Assembly: GCF_921293095.1 (NCBI RefSeq)
Contig: NC_060248.1
Coordinates: forward strand, 74,221,243-74,285,242
Reading direction: 5' to 3'
Length of the DNA stretch: 64,000 bases
Source: Ischnura elegans
Lineage: Eukaryota; Arthropoda; Insecta; Odonata; Coenagrionidae
Below, piece after piece: positions 1 to 11,400 of this stretch. Position 1 is the first letter of the stretch, and the number at the start of each line of letters is the position of its first letter. The position numbers and the translations under genes are program-made. The notes under the pieces are model-generated. The model did no database searches and was not told the DNA's origin. It saw nothing but the letters and a program-made list of their open reading frames with translations.

Positions 1-3000
1 GTCATAATTGCATTCCATTCAAACGCCGTCCCTTAATATTCCCCGCGGCCCCATAAATCCTCACCGCTTCTCTCATCTCGCCAACGAGACTCCCAATTTA
101 TAGCCTCACTCCGCACCCGCCCCGAAACCCAGCGCTGCTTCCTAAAACCCTTTTACCCCGCGTCATTTCCTCTCTTCCTTCGCGCCCTATCCCTTATTCC
201 TTATAAACTACCTGCCGGTCCATCCCCCTCTTTTCCCTCCGCACAAATCCTCCCTTTCGTCCACAGAGCGAAGAAATCTTCTCCTTTGCATCCCTCCTTC
301 CCCGCACATTTTTCCCATCGAAGGGGCTTCTTCCGTTTACTGATGTTTACTGATGATTTTCGCCCTTGTTTTCCGCTGACTACCTCGTTTAATTATTTCA
401 TCAACCTCTTGTTTGCTCTCAGAGTCAATGGATTTGTTGTACGTTATGATACTGGCGATCAACTCAGAGGTTTTTTTTTCAGAGTTTAGCTTGTTCTTTT
501 TGCTAACGAAAGTAATTTTATGTACTTAAGTTATGTAATTAAGTTCTTTATTTTATTTCCGATTACATCTATATCAATATTTTTTATTCTTAATAATTCT
601 TTCAGTATTCTACCATTAAATTCAGCTGCTACTAATTTTTTGCACTCTATCGAAAAATGTATGATTTCCTTTTATTATTTACCTTGAAAATAACTATTTT
701 TAAATATTCCTAAATATAAAAATGATTTCACATTTAGATTTTAAATTTATGATTCAATTGAGGAAATTTCATGACAATTATTTAAGCTTTTCCTTGGTAA
801 TGATTTAAATCGTTGAGGGGATCCAAACAACGAGTTTTGCGTTTGAACCTGGGACTTCATTATAATGTATTCAAAAAGTTGTGACTTTTAATCACTCAAA
901 TATTTTCTCTGCCTTCTCCTTACTATTTATCCTATTGGTTTTTTCACGTTTGTGTATCCTTTCATAGGGGCTAAAATACTTTATCCTCTCACATTCTCAC
1001 GGGATCAATGAAATGAATGAGTGTCGGATGAAAAAGCTTTCAAGGCTTATTTCAGAGGACTTCGGCTGAAACTTATAACCTCTAAGTAAGAATTCTTTCC
1101 CTCAGTGTCTTCCTTCATCGTCTCCGTTAGTTGTGAGATCCCAGTCGCACCGCCTCGGCTTAAGCAATTCCAACCATCCTCCCATTTCACTCCTTCTAAT
1201 TCTCATCCCATTCCTCTACACCCTTCATATTAACCAGGGCGATTCCAACACCCTGTTCAACTCCCCATCCTTATCTTCCTCACTCAACTCCTTTTATATG
1301 ACCATTCTATTACACTAGGAATGCGTAAGGGGACCCAGTAAACAAACCGTCGTTATTTGTCCCTAAGACTTTCTCGATTTCACTGCGCAGTGCCTCCTCA
1401 GTTTAGAGGCGCTCCCTCAGCATACGTCACACGCCACTGCCGACAAAATGTCCGATATTCTGCCCTAAACTCTTCACGCCTTAAGTTATCTCTTCCAGTG
1501 CCATTGGAAAAGGACTTATACCTTTCTTCTGCGAGATAAAGAATTGGCCTGAAGGCGAGTGGCTGCGTGTGGGTATACAGAACTGCATTACGTTCAATCG
1601 CTCTCAAAGCCAATCAAATACACTTCATTAATATGACGTTTCTATTAACTTAAATGGATATATAAATTATTATTTTGTTCAATGGTCAACTCGAAGGTTT
1701 ATAAAGCGATTTTTGGCTTAAATAAGTATATCGTTTTAAAAAGTTGACATTCCTTTGAGCGCTCAGAGAGTTTTACCTTTCTTGTTCTTGTTTGACGGTG
1801 TGTACCTCCGTGTGGCTTGACCTTAATTTTTCGTAAATTATTTTATTAATTTCAATTTGTAGATAGTATTTGTCGTTAGATGGTCTTTTTTTGGTATACT
1901 GTCGATTTATTTACGTTGGGTACGGTAGTTACTATGGCAAATTTGTATCCTCATTAAAAGCAACACTCACGATTTATGTGTAACTAGTGTTGCGTATAAC
2001 TCAGGATGCATTACATCCTTGGTCTATGCGTTGAGAAATGTGATAACTATCTTCCCAAATTGAGAAGTAAGGATTTGATGTAAAAAAAAACAAAAAAATC
2101 ACGAATGTTTGTTTTATTTTTAATTAATTTCATGCTAAATGACTTCTTTCAATTCTGTAGCCCTTGTCAAGCCGCCAGAGTTATTTGAATACAGTACTTT
2201 TGATTGCCTCTTTTTAATTTTCGGGAATTTATCGATGAATGGAAGGTTAATGATAAAATTGTATTATAGGCATGAAATAAGGTTATTATAAAATCATTTG
2301 GCTTTATTTATCCATGTAACGTCTACTTAGAAATATTTCAAAATAAAGCGAGGTCTATTATTATGGGAGGGGATATTAAAACTCTTTGCATCACTTGAAC
2401 TAAAAGCTTTATAAATAAATCATACGTTTGAAACGATTTTAAACGTTATTAAACTGTAACTTCTGCATTTTATTTGGGATTCCTAAAAGTTAGGTTTCTT
2501 TTTTGGAGATAAATCAATGATCACTTTCGTGATATTTAACTCCTATCATCTGGAATTATACAATTTAAGATTAATAGCAATAAATTTGTTGTTTGAGCAG
2601 TTTTTTTTCTCTTCTATGCAAGGGAGATGTGGAATAATCCATAAAATCGTAGCAGACGGTGACACAAACAAGGAGCTTGACCATTAAATCCATATTACTT
2701 GAGCTAAATGCCGAGCCAACCTATGAGCTCTATGGAAGACTTCTGTGTAATTACGCCAATCTTATTGCATCATCTCATCATGATCTCCTGCATTATTTTT
2801 TAGAGCTGATCTTTGCCTCCGTTAATTCTATCCCCAGAAATAACAAGATAGTGGTATCGGTGTATTCTATTTTTGTATAAGTCGGCAGTTGCCCGATAAC
2901 TATTTCCACGGCTGATTCGTAGTGTTTAATGGATATTAGGCTAAGATTTGAGCCTTTTTATCCATACTTGGTCGCTAGGCTCTTAATTTATAACTGATGA

Positions 3001-3270
3001 ACTATTAATATTCAGCTCTTTTATTTTATTTTAATCTCATGCTGCAATTGATCAGGGGCAACTTTTTTCACCAAATAAATAGTAATGTTGATATATCTGT
3101 TAAAAACACGTCAGTGAAATTCTACGGTTAGTGCCGCTCTTATTAGTAAATAAACGAAATAGTGTTACCTTTGTAATTTAAGTGAGACATTTTGATGAAT
3201 GTAAATATCATGTTTTATAAAATTCTTTTTCAAAAAAAGTTTATCCAAAATTTTGCACTGTCAATAATTT

Positions 3271-3383
3271 AAAACACTCAGAGGTACTGAATTTTCGGTG
3301 GCGTGGCCACCTTCCTCAGAGTTAGGACCTAACTCTGAGGAAGGTGGCCACGCCACCGAAAATTCAGTACCTTTGAGTGTTTT
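3271..3383. repeat. Near-perfect 113-bp hairpin (56-bp arms)
   Basis: The two arms of 56 bases are reverse complements with one mismatch that I can see and a single-base loop at about 3327. The centre reads GAGTTAGG-A-CCTAACTC. The arms contain a GC-rich core (GGTGGCGTGGCCACC) unlike the AT-rich surroundings. No open frame of interest lies in it and no target-site duplication is evident. It could be a foldback transposon end, a young inverted duplication or a source of hairpin RNA. Confidence 0.85.
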
Positions 3384-5899
3384 TTATCTTTTTTTAGTGT
3401 TTTCTGTGATTCTGCCCAACCTAGGGTATTTTACGTTATTTACCTCGTCGAGGAACATTTCAAAGTGTATATATATACTTTGAATATCAAACCAACTTTT
3501 TACTCAACCACTTGTTAGGCACTATTATTCACCACTTGCTGGATGAAAATCTAGATAAGCATTTGACTAGATAAGTACTTGACCCAAAAGAAATGCAAAA
3601 TCTCTCCTCAAATATTCTATACGGCATATAACCTCCACTACATATCCTATATATACGTAAAAGTGGCTCACATAGTGTAAAAAAAATAAATAGCAGCATA
3701 TATGCTAAAAGAGGGGACACGAAGTCGGAAATGGATGGATGGGCAGGAAGTAATATTTTCTCATCGCGCTCTAGGACAATCTTTGCGTTATAAATTTTGT
3801 GGTCATCAAGGAGCGGGAAACTTCATGCTCCCCACATGTGCTAATTAAGAATTGGCGGACAGAAAGCAAAATAATTTTGTTCTCTCGGGAGTGGCGTACA
3901 GTTTGATAAGTTGTGTTCATTTCCCTACCACATTAGAGAGACGTCCTGTTACACGCATCCATTTCTACGGGTCCATTGAACTGTGCCGCCTGAATTAATC
4001 GTGACGCTATTCACGCATGAAGCTTTTGGGTCAAGCTAAATTATAAAAGATGTAGCTTCTTAGCTCTTTTTAGAACAGGTGGTGATGGAGAAATTTTTCC
4101 TTGGCTCAGAGTTATTATCATCCTTAGCGAATGGAACGCCACGTGCAGTGGAATATGTTAAGGTCATAAATATACTCCTCCTTAAGGTCTTTTACTCCTG
4201 ATTTTAATACTTGAACTGGAATAATAATTTCAAGATGATTAGAGATAATTTTTTTCGCGTACTAGGAAATTAGTTACAGCCACTTGTTTTTTTGGAGCCC
4301 TACTCCCAATTCAACGTTGAAATGCGTTTCATACATCTACTTTAGTATATTTCTATTATATTTCATATTTATGCTTGCCTTGTTGAGATAAAATAATTTA
4401 GAATAAGTATATATATTTAGTATAATTTAGTATGTAATGTATAAGGAGTATTTGATTTTTCTTTCCTCTTGTTTTTTTTTATTTGGCCTTCCAAGTTTTA
4501 AATTTTTTTTCATTTATGTAGCTTATTTGTCCCATTAAAATAATTGATATTCCCCATGCCACCTAGTGCTGATTTCGATCTATCTCCTTTTATTATAGCC
4601 GGAGAGTTATCTTAGGGACCCCTCTGATTCACATAATTAACGATTTTTAACGTACTTATATAATTTCGTCTCTTCTTATAACTATTTAGAAAAAAACTGG
4701 ATAATTCGTTTTCTGTGGTTTTTCTCCTGCCCACCAGATTTCCCTCTCTCTCTCCCTCTCTATTGAGGAGTTTTCAATACTACTCAAAGTGTTGAACGTA
4801 TACGATCAAAAATTATTTTCCTTATCTTTTTTGCGGTCACTTACGTCTTATATTTGTGGCTAATATACAAAAAAAAACTGTCTGTTTCCTGACTTATCGG
4901 TGAAAGATTGAACGGCATTATATTGTACTTCAGCGTTGTTCAGTTCGTCTTGTGAATTATTGCGTCTTAATGAGTAAAGGTACACCTTTTAATGGAATTA
5001 TGATGCACAAAAGCGAAATGAACTCCTAATTAAGGACAGAAATTCGTCAAAAATGATATATTTTCATGACCTGTGTTTGAAACAGGGTTCCACTCATTTG
5101 CACCAAGCTAATCAGCGAAAAGATTTATCAAGGTCTTATGTCTTTGAAGCTTTATGATTCTAGTTATGGTTTAAAGATTCGGCACTTATTCGGAGGACCA
5201 GTTTCGAGCCCAGCTCAAAGCAGATATTTTCCAATTTGTTATGCTTGCATTTATGTTCTCGTGATAGTATCACTGTAAAGTCTCTCCGCTGACTAGTCAG
5301 TGCATCTTCCCAGGGTCATTACGTATGTAATGTGTTTGATATAATATATGGTTTATTTTTCTTGGTATTAGTGCTTTTCCATCACATCTCGCTTCACCAT
5401 GTATGTCCATTTTCTTATTCTTGTAAAATAATACAATTAGTAATGGCCCACTTTATCATTCCGTGCGACGGACTTTATTAATGGAGCTTTGTCATTAATC
5501 AAATGATAAAGCTAATGGGAAAAATCATGGTAAAACACCTAAAACTAAAATGAAGATGGTAAAGCGCGCAGCACGGAAATGAAAAGTGCGAAATATCGAG
5601 GCCGATTCTAAAAGTGCCGAAGGAGTAATTTTTTCTAGATACTGAGAGTCTCCGTTACGTCAAAATTGCGTCATCAATAGCGATTTCAGTACAAACGCTC
5701 TTATAGGTGACGCGATTTTGATGCAGTGAAGTCTCTCGATATCTGATGAAAATAATAATTACTATGATACTTTCGGAAACGGCTTATATTGCTCACCTTA
5801 GAAATTTCATCATTTACCATTGCATCTAGCCATAAATTCGAATATCGTTCATTTTATTGCATGAATATTTATTGGCGGACACCATCCAACAACAAAACC

Positions 5900-6560
5900 T
5901 TTTGTGTCCAATTTTAGGACACGAGTACCATGAAATTTGCTAGCGGAATGATCTTGAGTTGAGCAGCTCGCCACCCCCGAACTTCTTCAAGATGAAGAAG
6001 GACGGAATCCTCCGCCAAGGGATCTGTTTCCTGGCCATCGGACGCTGAACTTTGCGCCGACAGATGACCATCACCGCCTCGACTGCGGCGACCTGAGAGA
6101 AAGGGAGAAGCGGGAAGGATTCCAGTCACATGACACCCACCGCCATGCGTCCCACTCCGCACAACTGCGCACCCGGCGGACCCCAACGCCCTGCCATGAA
6201 CGGGACCGTGTAATCGTCGCCCTTCAGAACACCCAGCACCCAGGAGTTCTATTATACCATAAACTCCGTGATTCAGTCCTTGGAATTTCCCTCTATCGAG
6301 GCGTTCCCCCATTAGTAACGTCATCTTCGTCCACGTAGCCGACTTACTCGCTTCTTTTCGGAGTGCCCTACCTCCTCGCATACCATCACGGACGCGCCCA
6401 TATCCACAAACAGTCTCTTACACCAACATCTAGACTAAGAGCGCAATCTTCGTCTTCCTTCACCTTCGGATCAATACGAGGCCACACCCAAATTCGAAAG
6501 CAATCAATTCCTCTCCTGCCGAGATAGGTTAAGAGGAAGGAAAAGGGGTGCCAAAGCGTT
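5900..6560 (-). mobile_element. GC-rich block, possible old LTR-retroelement pol fragment
   Basis: This 650-bp block is much richer in GC and CpG than its flanks. On the minus strand a short stretch resembles the active-site signature of retroviral-type aspartyl proteases (VDxGAS type). No other pol domain and no flanking LTR is recognised. If it is a retroelement it is old and broken. A 155-codon open frame (5914-6381, minus) also crosses the block and I do not recognise it. The call rests on one short motif and could be chance. Confidence 0.2.
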
Positions 6561-7589
6561 TTATCCCCCGCCCCAAGGCATATCCCATACTCTCTCAGCT
6601 TTCTCGTGGAAGTTTGAGCGGACGGCTAAGTATTGGAAGCCATTAAGTTTGAAAAAGCGCTCATTTCCTTTTTCGACCGTCAGTTTTTTTATCCATCCGG
6701 AACGCATTAAAGTGACGCCGATACTTAATCCAGACACTTCATTTCCTGCAGCGAGCTGGTCATCAAAAAGTAGGTGACGGAGAAGTAATCTAATGGAAAC
6801 GATTAATAACCCAATATTTTTTCGAGCTAGGGCTTCCATTTTAAATGAATTTTCCTCAGCCGTATAGGGTCGTTCGTAGCCAGGTATTTTAGCTTCAATC
6901 TTTGATTTTATCTGTATATTCGAAGGCCGATCGTTCGAAGCTGATTAAAAATAACTTTCTTAGTTGACCTCATTTAAGTGATAAAAAATTGGTCGCAGAA
7001 TTGCATTCCATTCCTGAACGATAATCAGCTGTCTGCTTTTTGAAAGCAAGCTAATATTACACAGTATTTTGCATTTACATACGTATGCCCAGACTTCTGA
7101 GTTAAAGACGTAATTTTTAAACCAGGCGCTTTCTATCGAGTAGAAAAGAGTTAAAATTAACATTATAATTTTTCTTTGAATCACAAAAAGCAATTTTTCG
7201 GAATCATACATTTCCACTCTGATGTACGTTGGTCTAGACTCACTCGCTCTTGAACAGTCTGTAACTTCTTCGAGCATATCATGTCCTTAGGTCTTCCAAA
7301 AAAATCTCATTGAAAATACAAGTTACATTTCTGGAGCAAAAATAATCGAAATTTTCTTCAGTCGCAGCTGGAAACTCATATTATCTTTCCCGTATCAAAA
7401 CAAGTTCAAATTCATCAAAGCTTTCAAAAATTTTTGACAAAATCGCGTAATATAAACAAGTCTCTGTCTCATAACTTCTTTGCGATCTCGCGGTAAAAGG
7501 AAACTGAATTTACAAACACTGATCTTACATTCCAAAGCCATTAGGTATTCTCATACGGTATCATTCCAGCAGAGTTGGAATCCATAAAA

Positions 7590-8223
7590 AAAATCACCGA
7601 AAACATTCCACCAACGTCTGCCACTCGTCTTTTACTGCCAAAGCCCAACCGTCGCTGCCACGTCTTCGAGAGGGCCGCTGGAATCTGTCCCGGAGGTGAT
7701 ACTGGGTAGGAGAGCGGCTCGCCGTCCCAAACGCCGTCTCCTGGCCACCCCGAGGAACTCGCTGAGCCGCCGGCGGCGCGGCCACCGCCGCCCCCCCGCG
7801 ACCAAATTCTTCCGCTCTCCCCCCAAGCGCCGCACACCCTCCACCATTGGGTCCCTCAACTCCACCCACTCCGCTCCCTCGGGGAGGCACAACCGCTCCC
7901 CCACCTCCCCGCCCTCCACGCGCACGAACCCCCATCCCCCCGCCCGCCTCCACACCACCCCCTCCATCCTAACCCTCCTGCAGACGTCCTCGAGGCTGCA
8001 CTCGCGACCTGGCGATCCCACCGCTTCGGTCACCACGCAATGCCTCCCGGCCGGGGGCACCTACGGGGGTCAACCGCACCACCAACACCACCAGCACCAT
8101 CTGCACTATCACCACCAGCACCACAGGCATCAGCACCTCGCGGGCGGTGCGGGTTCTTCGGCGGGCAGGTCGGCGGGGCCTTCCGGTTCTTCGGAGGGCG
8201 AAGGCGGAGGCGGTCCCTCTAGG
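7590..8223 (+). promoter_or_regulatory. GC-rich CpG block: presumed 5' UTR and promoter of KChIP gene
   Basis: Base composition switches sharply near 7620 from AT-rich to very GC-rich and CpG-dense, and the block runs without break into coding exon 1. In the exon 1 frame the sequence stays open back to a stop at 7585-7587 but has no ATG before 8224. I therefore read it as 5' leader plus promoter rather than coding. His- and Pro-rich translations of this part (around 8060-8130) are CAC/CAT repeat artefacts of that leader. No TATA box is convincing. Confidence 0.45.
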
Positions 8224-8416
8224 ATGGGCGTCCGGGAGCGGCGGGAGGATGGCGGGGGCAGCGAGGGGAGCGGGGGCGATGGGGGCGGGGAGAGCGGGGG
8301 CGAGAGCAACAGCAGCCGGAGCGGGCGTCGCCACTATCGCACCCCCCACCGCTCCATGTACCGGAGACTGTTGGGGTTCGTCAAGCAGGCGTGGACGGGA
8401 GTCAAGTTCGCCCTCG
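8224..8416 (+). CDS. KCNIP: KChIP coding exon 1
   Basis: 193 bases from ATG to the donor G|GTACGG, ending one base into a codon. That base plus AT of exon 2 makes the Asp that opens the family's conserved D-E-L-E-like segment. A second in-frame ATG lies at 8356, just before the hydrophobic/aromatic segment, and would give a protein 44 residues shorter. Read-through past the donor adds about 13 residues and stops at 8455-8457. Confidence 0.7.
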
Positions 8417-11400
8417 GTACGGCTCTCTCAATCCCTGTGGCTCTACTTAAGTCATAAATCATGATGAAATTGTCAATTGCGTACGTATTATTCACTTTAT
8501 TTCGTCTGCGATGAATATAAAAAAGGTACAATCACTTATAATACAATTAAACTTACTCAAAGGCCACCATGTTTAGCGGCTAATTTTCTTCATAACCGTG
8601 CGTGTTTCCTGAACAAGCACTTTAAATTCCACCTCTTCTTAGCGGCCACCTATTTCAACAGCCACCGGTCATTTTTTGGCCAACGACAAATCCTCAGTCC
8701 CTGACGCTAACTTCTACAAAATACTGTTGAATATCAATTTTGAATTGTTCTTTTCAAAGTCAAAATCTCTACGTACTAAGGAGCTCTAATTAAAAATAAC
8801 ACACACAGTCGCTCCTCCGTGTCCTGATAACTGTATTGCTTCATTCTAGCCTATAGCATAGGCATTCGTGCACGGGGTAAAACTTTTTAAAATATCGCCA
8901 GATAATCATGTCAGTTCAAAGATTTAATTAATTCCTCATTTTATTATAGGTCATTCCTGAAATTCTTAAATCTTTCAACTCTAATTAGTGGTCTCCTCCT
9001 GAAAATGCATCCCTATCTGTGGCCGCTTAAGACAGGTTTCACAGTAATTCTGAGATTATTATTCTCTTATGTATTAGGAAAAGAAAGTAACGAGGGCGAG
9101 CAGTCATGAAAACAGAAAAAAACTTCTTAAACGAGAGCAACTCTTGTACGGGAGAAGGAATAGCTTCGCTCAAGGAAAATAGGTTAGGGAGAAAAATAAA
9201 TAAGGGAACTCGACCATAGGAGGAGAGCAAGAACGGAAATCCACGTGTTCAATTCTGATAAATGCTTTTTCGCTCAGAATTAGGTTTCCTCGTGAATGGA
9301 CTCAGTCTGAGTCTGCCCACCGTATTTTTTTGTAGGCGCCGGAACAATAGTCTATTGTTTGCGGGTGAATGGGAACGTAGTGTGGATACTGTCTCTTGGG
9401 GGTATATCTCCTAACGGGACTGCATTTCAAGTTTGTGTTGCCTTATGCAGCCTCAAAAACTATTCTTAAAGGGCGTTGCCAGGTACAATTTCCTTAATTA
9501 TGAAGAGGAAGTTGAAAATGGAATATCATTATGTGTTTTTCATCTAATAAAATTATTTATCACTGAAGAAACTTCAGAATGGCAGTGAATTACCCTGATC
9601 CACATCAATTCACAAAACAAAATTTTGATCGAAATTTTGCATTTGCCTACTTCTTGGACTAATAATGCATTTAAATTGATTTTCCCTTTTGGATCTAACA
9701 TTCCACGCTAATATTTTCTACATTTAATACTATTACTAAACTAACTTCCTCCTCGCAAGTGCGAGAAAAAATTAACGTGCTTACATTCTCTTCGCTTGAC
9801 ATCTAACATTTTGTCAGAGTTAAAATTTTTACGCAAGCATGGTTTTCATGAGCTTTCACTCTAATATTTTTCCTGAAGAGAGAGTGTGAAATGCAAGCCC
9901 AACCAATACTGGCAATTCCAGTTACCATAGCCGTTAAAGCTATATGTACAATACCTTTCTGAAACGGTGTTTTCACTTTTGTTTCCGGAGAAGAAGGAAT
10001 TTTTTGGCAGCTCAGCTAATAATTTCTCTTGTAACGCTCACGGTGTGATTAAGTTTTAACATATTACTCTTTTACTAATTTTTAAATTTTTCATATTTTA
10101 AAATATGCAATCATAATAAAAAGAAAAATTGTGTGAGGCAATCATCAAATGTAAAAGGGAGTTTTCTTTGTTAACTTTAAAGAAAGCCAAAGTTATAAAT
10201 AAAGTAGAATCAAGGAGATGGAAAGCAATGTTCACTTTTCATGCTATTCTTAATGCGTCATTTTGCATTTCAAACTGCAATGCAGATTCCGAGTTGGAAG
10301 AATGTGAGTGCGCTCCCCGCTACCGTCCGGACAGCTTAGAAGCGCTGAGGAGGGCCACGAGGTTTTCCGAGTCGGAGCTGAAGAGGATCTATCGCGGATT
10401 CAAGGCCGAATGTCCCACGGGAGTCGTCAGGGAGGAAACATTCAAAGGAATATACTCCCAGTTCTTCCCTCAAGGAGGTCAGAACAAGAGTGATTTTTTG
10501 TGAATTTCATTCAAACCTTAATCTAGCAAAAAAAAAAGTCGAGAACACCTCCCATCAAAATTAATTGTACGACTCAATTCATTTTTCAGTTTTTTGGCGA
10601 GTATATTGTTACTCAGCGTACAATTTGGATGCATGTTTTTTATAAAAGTGCATGATTTTTTTCTAAAACTGTTTCGCTATGACTTAAAACCATGCCATGG
10701 TGCAGGGAATAATTAGTATGTAAAAAGTGTTAAATTGTAAATGTATTATGTAGCGGGAAAATGACAGCATTGCATCATTTATGAGGTTGTTTCGATTGTG
10801 AGGACATGTGAAACCTGTTCATGCCTTTCTGTGTCCTTATATCATAATATAATTGGAAATATATTTTTACCTATCGAATAGTGAGATAATTAAGTTTCGA
10901 CATGCATTGTTTTTCATTTTACAGCTAACACTAGCCAGTACGCTCATTATGTCTTCAAGACATTGGACCAGGATAATAGCGGACTTCTGAGCTTTGAGGT
11001 GGGTTATGTAGCCGTATTTAATAACTTAAAACATTAGTAATTCCTTTTTCTGTAAATTAATGCAATTTAAGAGGTGATTTTTTTCTAACATCCATGTATG
11101 TTTTCAACAAATGTCAAATATTATAATGCATGTACTCAATGCAATCTCTGTTAACTATCTACCTTCTCCATAATATTAGTGAAGTTGGGGTTTCAATGTT
11201 GGTCTCGGCTTTTGGAATCTACGCAGCCACCTTGAGCGCCCTTGTATAGATTCACTCTAAGGTGTCTCTACATTGTGGATAGAATATAGACTGTATGTGG
11301 TCCAATACCAGGTGCACACAAGGTCACTAGCGCCAGCCTCTAATTACAGCCACTACGTCCTTGTCAAGCGTAGTCACGCCTAGTTGCGAGACCATTGCGA

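Larger units (their letters stand above)
1..7590. other. Upstream non-coding stretch, no gene supported
   Basis: The first 330 bases and about 1130-1310 are unusually C-rich and T-rich on the + strand, with several CpG, but they show no coding frame I recognise. The rest is AT-rich. Open frames here are short and mostly begin with non-ATG codons. Supported items inside are a 113-bp hairpin (3271-3383) and a GC-rich block (about 5900-6560), listed separately. The stretch may contain distal regulatory sequence or 5' non-coding exons of the KChIP-type gene downstream; nothing seen proves it. Confidence 0.5.

Noticed and set aside
7696-8223. Long open frame upstream of and continuous with KChIP exon 1, His/Pro/Ser-rich
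   Set aside because: It has no ATG before 8224, starts only with GTG, and its composition follows simple GC-rich and CAC-repeat DNA. It is better explained as 5' leader of a CpG-rich first exon.
7541-8349. Several overlapping minus-strand frames opposite the KChIP 5' region
   Set aside because: GC-rich DNA lacks stops in all frames. These are shadows of exon 1 and its leader with no family resemblance.
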